A program made the position numbers and the translations under genes. The notes beneath the pieces were generated by a model. It worked only from the letters and a program-made list of their open reading frames with translations. It did not search any database and was not told the origin of the DNA. From an uncultured Schaedlerella sp. (GTDB lineage: Bacteria > Bacillota > Clostridia > Lachnospirales > Lachnospiraceae): 13,708 nt of DNA. This document shows positions 1 to 7,144 of the stretch, piece after piece; position 1 is the first letter of the stretch; the number at the start of each line of letters is the position of its first letter. The stretch lies in contig CAKSAJ010000041.1 in the NCBI GenBank assembly GCA_934435195.1, forward strand, positions 1 to 13,708. Direction: 5' to 3'.

Positions 1-18
1 GTATCGCACTTTTACATA

Positions 19-68
19 AAAATAAAGTGCGTAAGTTTTGGTTACCGGTAACTTACACACTTTATTTT
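19..68 (-). terminator. Long inverted repeat / probable terminator overlapping the nucleotidase stop codon
   Basis: The arms at 19-37 and 50-68 are complementary over 19 bp with one C/A mismatch on the plus strand. That position becomes a G-U pair in the minus-strand transcript, so the RNA hairpin is complete. The loop contains the palindrome GTTACCGGTAAC (41-52), which offers an alternative fold. On the minus strand the 3' arm runs into a T-rich stretch, as expected for an intrinsic terminator. The TAA stop of the nucleotidase (62-64) and its last lysine codon lie inside the arm, so the end of the reading frame and the repeat boundary nearly coincide. It could also be a small inserted palindromic repeat. 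Confidence 0.6.
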
Positions 69-1861
69 ACACTCCCAGTATTGTCGTCGCCCGTTTTTGG
101 ATTTTTCACCGAAGTTTTTGTTCCACTTGCGTCTTCTTTTTTTACCTCTGTTTTTGGGGATTTCGGCTGTTCTTTTGCCGGCTGCTCAGGTACAGCTGGC
201 GTTACAGGTACAGTTGGTGATGTCGGTTCTGTGGACTCTTTGGTTGTCTGGATCATAGTCTGCTTTGATGCACTTGCGGCAATTGCATCGGAACCCTGTT
301 CAAAGAAATGAATCAGCAACTCCTCACAACAAGAATATTCTCCGATTTCCGCTGCCTCGGCAAGTGCTGGATAGCTGTCAGAACCTGCTAGATAATTATT
401 AACTGCTACGATGTATTCTTTTGTATTATCCAGCTCCTGACCATCTTTTTTTACAGAAAGCACGCGTGAACCCTCCGGCTGTGCCGGATCAAAGCTGACG
501 GTGATTCCGCCAACTTGCAGATAACTTCCGCTGTCATTTGGCCAGGCATCCCACTCGCCGCTATCATTTGCGGCAATACAGTTTTTCTGAATGGTAAGAC
601 TGGTCTCAAGCATATTCCTGATCTGTGCACCGGTTAGTTTTTTTGTTACCACATAGTTTCCATAAGGGCTGACATTAATGACATCTCCGTATGTAATCGT
701 TCCGGCTGCGACAGAAGCGCGGATACCACCGGCATTTTCAAAGGCTATATCTGCACCTGTGGCAAGCAGATATGCATCTGTTATGACATTTCCAAGGTTT
801 GTCTGCCCAATACGGATATGTTCCCAGACACCATCTAATTCCACCGGAGAAGTACCGATGACACGATTTAGTGCTGTCTCGTTTTCTGCTTTAATCGCAT
901 CCAATATGGCTGTTACGGAAGCATCCTTTGGATAGTTCTGTGCTGCGGCATAATCAACAGATGTCTTATTATAATCCACATGTACACTGCCATCTGCATC
1001 TAGTGTACAGTTCAAATCGATTAACCCCACGGTATTCAGATAATATCCGCTTTCCGATACATAGGCCTTTGACCCATTTGGGGTCGTCACGGTTTCGCTA
1101 AGTTCAATATGCTCATGTCCGCACAGCCACAAATCTACACCATCCACCTGTGCAGCCATATTTTTCGGATTAAGCGTGTGTGACAGCGCAATCACTACAT
1201 CACAGCCCTCTGCCCTTAATGCAGCAGCTTTCGTGTTTGCATAAGCGATTGCATCCTGAAATTCCAGTCCCTCTACATTGGATGGTGTTGTTTTATCTTT
1301 CATATTTGGGTCACTTACGCCAAACACACCGATTTTTAATGTTTTCCCATTTTTAGTAATCTCCTTTACAAGTGCATCTGTATCAAAAAAGGAGGTTCCA
1401 TCTGCGTTTTTGATATTTCCGGATAAAATTTTGACATTGGCAATTCCGCCAAGCTCTTTCAAACGATCTTTGCCGTAGCTCCAATCATGATTTCCGGTGG
1501 TCATTGCATCATACCCACAGGCTTTCATCAGTTTTGCTACTGATTCCCCCTGTACCAGTGTTGCAATCGGCTGTCCGTGAAAGATATCTCCGGAATCAAG
1601 CATCAATGAACCGTCGGCTCCTGCCGTAAATGTCTGTGCAATTGTGCTTAGTCGTTCCATTCCAATCACTTGATTGTAATCATCCTCTTCTACTCGTGCA
1701 TGAATATCATTGGTATGTACGATTTTTACATCAAATGTTGTACTTTCGGATGCAGTCTCATCCTGTGCATGTACCGGCATTGCTCCCAATAGTCCGAAGA
1801 CTATCCCAAATGTCAGCAAAAAAGTCATTATCTTTTTCTGTTGTTTTTGTAATTGCTTCAT
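62..1861 (-). CDS. Secreted bifunctional metallophosphatase/5'-nucleotidase with truncated wall-sorting signal
   Basis: This 599-aa protein is predicted to hydrolyse extracellular nucleotides to nucleosides and phosphate (UshA/YfkN family), salvaging phosphate and purines. A signal peptide covers about residues 1-32. The metallophosphatase domain shows its metal-binding motifs in order: NDIH (D52, H54), GD (D92), GNHD (N124, H125), SH (H228) and GHEH (H249, H251). The C-terminal substrate domain (about 335-505) has the family signature ENAGGIR at 375-381. Residues 537-586 form a Pro/Thr/Lys-rich spacer typical of wall-anchored enzymes and lead to NPKTG at 587-591. Only 8 residues follow, with no hydrophobic segment or basic tail, so sortase anchoring should fail and the enzyme would be released. 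The ATG is chosen because AAGGGAG lies 7 nt upstream. The gene is divergent from the pilus operon. Function is well supported; exact substrate is not. Confidence 0.9.
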   Translation of the reverse strand: MKQLQKQQKKIMTFLLTFGIVFGLLGAMPVHAQDETASESTTFDVKIVHTNDIHARVEEDDYNQVIGMERLSTIAQTFTAGADGSLMLDSGDIFHGQPIATLVQGESVAKLMKACGYDAMTTGNHDWSYGKDRLKELGGIANVKILSGNIKNADGTSFFDTDALVKEITKNGKTLKIGVFGVSDPNMKDKTTPSNVEGLEFQDAIAYANTKAAALRAEGCDVVIALSHTLNPKNMAAQVDGVDLWLCGHEHIELSETVTTPNGSKAYVSESGYYLNTVGLIDLNCTLDADGSVHVDYNKTSVDYAAAQNYPKDASVTAILDAIKAENETALNRVIGTSPVELDGVWEHIRIGQTNLGNVITDAYLLATGADIAFENAGGIRASVAAGTITYGDVINVSPYGNYVVTKKLTGAQIRNMLETSLTIQKNCIAANDSGEWDAWPNDSGSYLQVGGITVSFDPAQPEGSRVLSVKKDGQELDNTKEYIVAVNNYLAGSDSYPALAEAAEIGEYSCCEELLIHFFEQGSDAIAASASKQTMIQTTKESTEPTSPTVPVTPAVPEQPAKEQPKSPKTEVKKEDASGTKTSVKNPKTGDDNTGSVK

Positions 1862-1895
1862 CTTACTGCTCCCTTCATCTTACTGCTCCCTTCAT
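1859..1895 (-). repeat. Perfect 17-bp tandem duplication of RBS plus start codon
   Basis: The 17-mer CATCTTACTGCTCCCTT occurs at 1859-1875 and again at 1876-1892, followed by a third CAT at 1893-1895. Read on the minus strand this gives three ATGs (1895, 1878, 1861). The last two each follow an AAGGGAG Shine-Dalgarno by 7 nt. The first two ATGs open six-codon frames (MKGAVR) whose TGA stops overlap the next ATG. The nucleotidase start therefore sits behind two start-stop-overlapping minicistrons. Because 17 is not a multiple of 3, the duplication does not extend the protein. It may change translation efficiency or simply be a slippage product. Confidence 0.75.
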
Positions 1896-2235
1896 TATAT
1901 TTCTTTCTTCGTCTTTACGTAACTGCATTCAAAATTTATAGAAATATAATTACCTGCATAATCATATATTATCACATTTTCTCTAATTGTATAATCATAA
2001 TTTTGCTACTGTGACCAGCACCCTCTATGTCACCAACTCAATATTATGTCAAAAATCCACGAAAAACCGCAAAATTTTTGTCTTAAAATGTTACATACAT
2101 CCCTTCGGACAAGCATATAAAAGATAGTAACAGTTCGGTCATAGGTTTATGTCAGGACTGTTAATAGAATGTGCCAAAGCACATTTCTTTTATGGATTTT
2201 ATGTCCAATTAAACTGTGATGAAGGAGGGAGAAAT
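1862..2235. other. Divergent intergenic region (374 bp) between nucleotidase and pilus operon
   Basis: No gene is supported here. The stretch is very AT-rich. It carries the duplicated RBS of the minus-strand gene at its left edge and an extended -10-like TGTGATAAT on the minus strand (1968-1976) without a good -35. On the plus strand a weak -35/-10 pair, TTACAT (2091-2096) and ATATAA (2115-2120) spaced 18 nt, lies just before the first leader hairpin. A plus-strand ATG at 2149 is in frame with the pilus adhesin, but it has no ribosome binding site and would put 29 residues before a good signal peptide. I therefore treat that segment as untranslated leader. Promoter assignments are weak. Confidence 0.5.
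2128..2185 (+). promoter_or_regulatory. Two consecutive hairpins in the pilus operon leader
   Basis: Hairpin 1 has arms TAACAGT (2128-2134) and ACTGTTA (2157-2163), with a small inner CATA/TATG helix. Hairpin 2 has perfect arms AATGTGC (2168-2174) and GCACATT (2179-2185) around a CAAA loop, and is followed by TCTTTTAT. The second resembles a weak intrinsic terminator about 50 nt before the adhesin RBS, so conditional readthrough is conceivable. I could not match conserved elements of a known riboswitch class, including c-di-GMP types, which often precede surface appendage genes. Covariation was not tested. Confidence 0.4.
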
Positions 2236-4728
2236 ATGCGAGGAGAAGGAAAACGACATTTGATATTGAAGAAAATTCTTGCATATGCACTTGTCCTGAC
2301 AATGATTTTAGGAATCTGGACAAGTGTATCTAATGCAGCTGAACAATCTGATTTTAATGTCGAAGAAAACACAATTGAAGAAGCAGTAGATGTAACACCA
2401 GACGCAAATGCAATTGAAGAAGCAGTAGATGTAACACCAGACGCAAATGCAATTGAAGAAGCAGCAGACGTAACATCAGACGCAAATACAATTGAAAAAG
2501 CAACAGATGTAACACCAGACACAAAGCAAATAGAAGAGATAACGACAAACACAGATAGCAACTTAACAGAAGATACCACCACGCAAACAGATGCAACGAC
2601 AATTCCGGATATTGCTGTAACAACAAACACAGATACACCTCAAGATGCAGAACTTGATACAACCACGGCCAAGCCATCTACACTTGTATTATCGTCTGAC
2701 GAGAATACGGCACCGGCGCATCGTAAGTATATCAAGTACAATGGAGAAGATTCTTACACGCTGACCTTGGATGTAACAGGAAAATATGATTCAACATTGA
2801 ACAAACCGAAAATCGATGTTGTTCTTATTGTTGATACATCTGGCAGTATGAATGAGCCGATGGGAGAAAAGTCAAGATTAAAGGCTCTGCAGGATGTAGT
2901 TACAGAAAAAGGCGGCTTGAGTGATTCCATTTTCAACAATGATCAAATCGATGCGAGAATGACAGTTGTAACATATTATGGGTTAGAGGATTATCGGTAT
3001 GATGCACCATGGGATGATGCACCATGGGATGATGCAACCTGGGTAAACGGAGCATGGGCGACAACAAAGTCAGAAGTAGATCAGATTGTAAATGGGATTC
3101 GCGTAAATAAAGAAAAATCCGGAACAAACTGTCAGGCTGGCTTGCGTACTGCGAAGGAGGCTTTGGCAAAGGCAGATAGCAGTGCACGTAAGATTGTAAT
3201 TTTTCTATCGGACGGACTTCCAACGTACAGGTATGACAACGATGGTTATACGATAGGAAACGGAAAGACAGATTCTAAGAATTACAATGCGAATGCGGCT
3301 TACAATGAAGCAGCTGCGATGAAAGGATTGGATCAATTTTATACCATCGGATTTTCTAACAGTGCAGACAGCACATTTTTGAGTACGCTGGTGACAAAAG
3401 TAAATACAACTTCTACTAAAAAATATTATTCCGCAGCGGACGCAGATAAATTAGCGGAGGCATTTAAACAGATTACGGGTAATCTGACGGAATACACTTG
3501 TAGAAATGTAGTGCTTACTGATACATTGAGTGACTATGCAGAACTGGAAAACGCAGCACATCTTAATCCGACAATAAAAGCAACAGCAAGTGACGGAAGT
3601 GAGGTAGATTTATCCGGCGTTGATATTCAGGTGACATACAATGAAGAGACACGCACAGTAACAGCAACATTTCCAACAGATTACAAATTACAGAAAGATG
3701 TGACTTACGCTGTCAGCTTCAATGTCAAACCTACAGCAAAGGCATATGATGAATATGCGGCAAATGAAGACAGTTATGGTGGAGTTGTCGGGAGTATGAA
3801 CAGTGATGCATGGGATAATGATACAAGCTCAGGCAAAGCAGGATTTTACACAAACGATGCAGCAACCTTGACATATGTTTATGGAACAGGGGATGCACAA
3901 GCTGAGACAGTGGATTATGTGGAAAAACCGGTGCTCCAGGTGAATTCTCTGACTATTCCGGTGAATAAAGTGTGGAAAAACACAGCAAAGAGTGAACAAG
4001 TTCCGGTAAAAGTTGAATTGTATCAGGATGGAAAGCTTGCACCATACAAAACCTTGACATTGAATGCAGACAATCAGTGGAGAGCAGCTTTTCAACATGT
4101 GGCAAAGCATCATCAGTATCAGATTAAGGAACAGGCTTTGGAAGGATTTGTCAGTGCAGTGTCAGGTGATTCGACAAGTGGATTTACAGTGACAAACACG
4201 AAGCTGCCTAGTCTGTTTATCAGCAAAACAGTGAGCGGTGAAATGGGAGATGTTACAAAAAAATTCCCATTCCAGATTATATTGAAAGATGCGTCAGGAA
4301 ACCCGATCAATGGGACATATTCTTATCGAGGATTCATTTTGGACGATGTAAAAAATGTTACGGCTCCAAAAGACGGAACATTAACATTTGAGCAAGGCGT
4401 TGCAGAAATCTGGTTATCTCATGGACAAGGGATAGAACTTCAGCAGCTTTCACTTGGAACATCCTATACCATAATAGAAAAGTTAAGCGATGCGGAAGGC
4501 TATCGGGTCAGTTTCAATGGAATCCATAAAAAATCAGCAGATGGAATGTTAAATGAAGATGTGAGGATTAATGTTACAAATGAAAAAGAAAATATTCCAC
4601 TGACAAATGTAGCCATATTTGGCACAAATATGATACCAGGAATCCTTCTTGCAACAGTGGCACTATTTGTATTGGCTGCAATTTCAAAATTGTTTTATGG
4701 AAAAAAAGATAAAAAGCAGGATAAGTAA
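2236..4728 (+). CDS. VWA-domain pilus adhesin (probable tip pilin), sortase substrate
   Basis: This 830-aa surface protein probably forms the adhesive tip of a sortase-assembled pilus. It opens with a signal peptide (about 1-35), then an acidic Thr-rich stalk with four 13-aa repeats (45-96). A von Willebrand A domain (about 192-415) has a complete metal-ion adhesion site: DTSGS (D200, S202, S204), T297 and SDG (D326). A beta-rich region (about 418-565) follows. A Cna-B-like domain (about 573-656) has a plausible isopeptide set K578, E632, N654. A second Ig-like domain (about 658-783) has K664, E748 and N782. The C-terminus is IPLTN (787-791), a hydrophobic helix and a basic tail, a variant sorting signal. 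The ATG follows AGGAGG; an in-frame ATG at 2149 lacks an RBS. It is the first gene of the pilus operon. The tip role is inferred from VWA pilins such as RrgA. Confidence 0.85.
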   Translation: MRGEGKRHLILKKILAYALVLTMILGIWTSVSNAAEQSDFNVEENTIEEAVDVTPDANAIEEAVDVTPDANAIEEAADVTSDANTIEKATDVTPDTKQIEEITTNTDSNLTEDTTTQTDATTIPDIAVTTNTDTPQDAELDTTTAKPSTLVLSSDENTAPAHRKYIKYNGEDSYTLTLDVTGKYDSTLNKPKIDVVLIVDTSGSMNEPMGEKSRLKALQDVVTEKGGLSDSIFNNDQIDARMTVVTYYGLEDYRYDAPWDDAPWDDATWVNGAWATTKSEVDQIVNGIRVNKEKSGTNCQAGLRTAKEALAKADSSARKIVIFLSDGLPTYRYDNDGYTIGNGKTDSKNYNANAAYNEAAAMKGLDQFYTIGFSNSADSTFLSTLVTKVNTTSTKKYYSAADADKLAEAFKQITGNLTEYTCRNVVLTDTLSDYAELENAAHLNPTIKATASDGSEVDLSGVDIQVTYNEETRTVTATFPTDYKLQKDVTYAVSFNVKPTAKAYDEYAANEDSYGGVVGSMNSDAWDNDTSSGKAGFYTNDAATLTYVYGTGDAQAETVDYVEKPVLQVNSLTIPVNKVWKNTAKSEQVPVKVELYQDGKLAPYKTLTLNADNQWRAAFQHVAKHHQYQIKEQALEGFVSAVSGDSTSGFTVTNTKLPSLFISKTVSGEMGDVTKKFPFQIILKDASGNPINGTYSYRGFILDDVKNVTAPKDGTLTFEQGVAEIWLSHGQGIELQQLSLGTSYTIIEKLSDAEGYRVSFNGIHKKSADGMLNEDVRINVTNEKENIPLTNVAIFGTNMIPGILLATVALFVLAAISKLFYGKKDKKQDK
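2368..2523 (+). repeat. Four 39-bp tandem repeats encoding a 13-residue acidic stalk
   Basis: Four head-to-tail 39-bp units start at 2368, 2407, 2446 and 2485. They encode NxIEEAVDVTPDA-like segments. Units 1 and 2 are nearly identical, while units 3 and 4 have accumulated substitutions. The unit is a multiple of 3, so gain or loss of copies would change stalk length without breaking the frame. The repeats lie between the signal peptide and the VWA domain of the adhesin. Confidence 0.85.
3001..3045 (+). repeat. Short 15-bp tandem repeat (DAPWD) inside the VWA domain
   Basis: GATGCACCATGGGAT occurs at 3001-3015 and 3016-3030, with a degenerate third copy at 3031-3045. It encodes DAPWD-DAPWD-DATWV (residues 256-270 of the adhesin). 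It lies between the DxSxS strand and the MIDAS threonine T297, where VWA adhesins tolerate loop insertions. The run of acidic and tryptophan residues is unusual for the fold and suggests an exposed binding loop. Confidence 0.8.
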
Positions 4729-5214
4729 TTGAAAAGAAAAATTATATTTCTGATTACAAAAGCTGGCGTGCTGAGTTTAATATTGTGGCTGTTATTTGGC
4801 GTCTGCTTTTCCATTTTTCAAAATAGTGACGAGGAAATGAAGCCGGCTATACGGCAAGGGGATTTGATCGTGAGCTACCGGTTGGATAAAAATTATACAT
4901 TTCATGACGTGGTGGCAATTATACAAGATGGAAAAAAGCAAGTGGGCAGAGTCGTAGCGGTGGAGGGTGACATTGTAGATATAGATGGCGAAGGATTGAA
5001 AATCAACGGGATGTATATTCAAGAATTTGAAATTCTGGAAAAAACAGAACGCTATGCCGAAGGAATTTCATTTCCGGTCACCTTAAAAAAAGGAGAAATA
5101 TTTCTCTTGAAAGATGCGAGAGAACATGCAACAGACAGCCGCATTTACGGGGCAGTAAATAAAAAAGACACGTTAGGAAAAGTCGTCACATTAATTCGGC
5201 GAAACAGATTATAA
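4729..5214 (+). CDS. Signal-peptidase-I-like protein lacking the catalytic dyad (SipA-like pilus assembly factor)
   Basis: This 161-aa membrane protein has one N-terminal transmembrane helix (about 7-30) and an extracellular S26-type fold. Box B reads EEMKPAIRQGD (35-45), with E36 where signal peptidases have the catalytic Ser before Met. Box D reads VGRVVAVEGD (72-81), with G73 replacing the catalytic Lys before Arg. Box E (DSR..G) is kept near residues 136-141. The Ser-Lys dyad is therefore absent, as known for streptococcal SipA, a signal-peptidase-like protein required for pilus polymerisation. Cleavage is not expected; an assembly or chaperone role next to the sortase is inferred. The start is TTG, directly abutting the adhesin stop (TAATTG), with only AGGA nearby, suggesting translational coupling. 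The pilin gene begins 33 nt downstream. Confidence 0.85.
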   Translation: MKRKIIFLITKAGVLSLILWLLFGVCFSIFQNSDEEMKPAIRQGDLIVSYRLDKNYTFHDVVAIIQDGKKQVGRVVAVEGDIVDIDGEGLKINGMYIQEFEILEKTERYAEGISFPVTLKKGEIFLLKDAREHATDSRIYGAVNKKDTLGKVVTLIRRNRL

Positions 5215-5247
5215 AAAATGTAAGTAAGTCAAAAGGAGTAAAAGACT

Positions 5248-6378
5248 ATGAAAAAGAACAATTGGAAATCAATGGTAGGATGCACTGTGGCTACAATGAC
5301 GATTTGTATGGGAGCAACCGCTCTGGCAGCAGATACAAATGTATTTATAGGAAATGGTGCTGTTAATGGCACGAAAAATCAGCCTTCGGTAAATGATGTT
5401 GAAAGTGATGTGAGCAATGTGCCGGAAACAGTAGCGCAGATTACAAAAGAATTAAAGCTTGCAGAAGGCATTACAATTCCAAGAGCGACATTTCATTTTA
5501 CAGTCGACAAAATTACTGAGGACGCACCAGAGGCAGAAATCGAGAGTGTAAGTTATAATGCAGAAGATTTAAAAGGCGACTTATCAGAAGGCGTTTATAA
5601 AATCAACAAAGCAGGCAAGATTACATTTGGCGAATTTCCACATGCCGGTGAGTATCAGTATCATGTGCAGGAAACAGCAGACACATACAATACTGCTTCC
5701 GGTGAAGTTATGACATATTCCACAGAGGCATACACGATGCATGTATATGTTATTAATACAGAGAATGGCGGAACAGAAGTCGAGAAAATTACAGCTTCAA
5801 ACACAGCAGGAGACAAAGTGAGTGAAATGAATTTCGAAAACATTTATATTAAAAATGACGCCTCACTTACTATTTCAAAAACAACAGCAGGAAAGAATGC
5901 AGACCGAACAAAAGATTTTGCATTTACATTAACATTTACAAAATCAGGTACAGCAACGAATGATACTTATGAAGGAATGATTGGAAATGAAAAAGTAGAA
6001 TTCAAGGCAGGAGAAGCAAAGACATTTGAACTTCATGACGGAGAAAAAATTGTATTCACCAATATTCCGGCCGGAACACGCTATGCCGTAACAGAAACAG
6101 GAACTGCATATTATACACCTTCTGTAGAAGTAGTTGAAAATGGAGTCAAAACAGTAGATACAAAGGCAGTCAAAGGACAGAGTTTGTCATCAGCAGAAGC
6201 GGGTGCAACAAATCTTGTTGGAGAAGGAAATAATAGCGCAGACTTTACAAACACTTTCGATGATGTTCCAATTACAGGTGTTATTCTTGAAAACCTGCCA
6301 TTTACAATTCTGATCGGAGCTGCAGCAGTGCTTCTGGCAATGGGAACATTTGTAAAAAGATTCAAAAAAGAAAAATAA
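5248..6378 (+). CDS. FctA/Spy0128-type isopeptide backbone pilin
   Basis: This 376-aa precursor is the probable major pilus subunit. A signal peptide (about 1-28) ends near ALAAD. Domain 1 (about 78-200) matches the streptococcal FctA/Spy0128 pilin pattern, and I read a Lys-Asn isopeptide set as K88, E142 and N198. Domain 2 (about 205-337) has K211 in ISK, E283 in VTETG and N335 in FTNTF. Such bonds stiffen known pili. K190 and K202 near the end of domain 1 are possible inter-subunit lysines, by analogy only. The sorting signal is VPITG (340-344), then a hydrophobic helix and a KRFKKEK tail. A good AAAGGAG RBS precedes the ATG. It is the third gene of the operon, just before the sortase that should polymerise it. 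The family is confident; linkage residues are predictions. Confidence 0.9.
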   Translation: MKKNNWKSMVGCTVATMTICMGATALAADTNVFIGNGAVNGTKNQPSVNDVESDVSNVPETVAQITKELKLAEGITIPRATFHFTVDKITEDAPEAEIESVSYNAEDLKGDLSEGVYKINKAGKITFGEFPHAGEYQYHVQETADTYNTASGEVMTYSTEAYTMHVYVINTENGGTEVEKITASNTAGDKVSEMNFENIYIKNDASLTISKTTAGKNADRTKDFAFTLTFTKSGTATNDTYEGMIGNEKVEFKAGEAKTFELHDGEKIVFTNIPAGTRYAVTETGTAYYTPSVEVVENGVKTVDTKAVKGQSLSSAEAGATNLVGEGNNSADFTNTFDDVPITGVILENLPFTILIGAAAVLLAMGTFVKRFKKEK

Positions 6379-6395
6379 ATAAAATGTAAAGATGA

Positions 6396-7127
6396 ATGCA
6401 GTTGGAAAATTATGTATTTGAGATTGTAGATAAAATATTAAATTGCATAGCAGGTATGATTGGATTACTTCTGTTCCTTTATGCCTGCTATACGTGGTGG
6501 GACACACAGCAGATTTATGAAAATGCATCCAGCACAAGCTATTCTGTTTATAATCCGAAAAATCAGGAGTCGTTTGAAGAACTTGTAAAAATAAATCCTG
6601 AAGTGATTGGCTGGCTGGAGGTTGAGGACACGAATATCAATTACCCACTGACACAAGGGACAGATAATTCAAAATATGTAAATATGGATGCAAAAGGAAA
6701 TGCTTCATTGTCGGGGAGCCTCTTCTTAGACTGCAGAAACCATCCGGATTTTTCAGATTTCAATAACATTATATATGGACATCATATGGCAAAAGAAAAA
6801 ATGTTTGGAGAGCTGGAATATTTCTCGGGGAAAAAATATTTTCAAAATCACCGATGGGGAAAGCTGTATTATGGAGGAGAATACCAAAAAATAGAATTTT
6901 TCGCATTTCTTGAAACGGATGCCTATGATTATACAATTTATAATCCGGAGGTGAAAGAGGAAGACGAAAAAACAGCATTGTTGGAGTATATTGACCAATA
7001 TGCGATACAAAAAAGAAAATGTAAGGTGACAGCTTCCGAACATTTGCTTGTGCTTAGCACCTGTACATCGGGAGAGACAAATGGGAGAGATATTCTTATT
7101 GGGAAAATAGTGGATGTAGATAACTAG
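6396..7127 (+). CDS. srtB: Class B sortase (pilus polymerase)
   Basis: This 243-aa membrane-bound transpeptidase has an N-terminal transmembrane helix (about 14-31) and a class B sortase domain. The catalytic residues are visible: H129 in IIYGHHM, C223 in LSTC and R231 in NGRD. The NxIxYPLTQGTDN segment (80-91) and the insertion between the His and Cys strands fit class B rather than class C, and no class C lid motif is seen. Class B enzymes usually attach single proteins to the wall, but the sortase of some streptococcal FCT loci is class-B-like and polymerises pilins, so that role is inferred. The gene starts 17 nt after the pilin stop with a weak RBS (AAAGATGA), suggesting lower expression than the pilin. 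No terminator is evident before the next gene. Confidence 0.9.
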   Translation: MQLENYVFEIVDKILNCIAGMIGLLLFLYACYTWWDTQQIYENASSTSYSVYNPKNQESFEELVKINPEVIGWLEVEDTNINYPLTQGTDNSKYVNMDAKGNASLSGSLFLDCRNHPDFSDFNNIIYGHHMAKEKMFGELEYFSGKKYFQNHRWGKLYYGGEYQKIEFFAFLETDAYDYTIYNPEVKEEDEKTALLEYIDQYAIQKRKCKVTASEHLLVLSTCTSGETNGRDILIGKIVDVDN

Positions 7128-7144
7128 AAAGACGCTATGCCAAC

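Noticed and set aside
1..61. Frameshift that would restore the nucleotidase membrane anchor
   Set aside because: One alternative frame stops at once and another stops within the hairpin. The third, reached past the stop, encodes no hydrophobic helix in the visible bases.
2149..2235. Upstream in-frame start giving the adhesin 29 more residues
   Set aside because: There is no RBS at 2149, and the extension would bury the signal peptide. ATG 2236 has AGGAGG at proper spacing.
2100..2235. c-di-GMP or other known riboswitch before the pilus operon
   Set aside because: I looked for conserved GEMM-type elements and found none; only simple hairpins are visible.
1922..2235. Invertible phase-variable promoter
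   Set aside because: No pair of inverted repeats flanks the promoter region, and no recombinase gene is nearby; the repeats present are short local hairpins.
2199..2630. Long Val/Ser/Ala-rich minus-strand frame opposite the adhesin start
   Set aside because: Its repeats are just the complement of the 39-bp repeat array, and the plus-strand gene has a signal peptide and a strong RBS.
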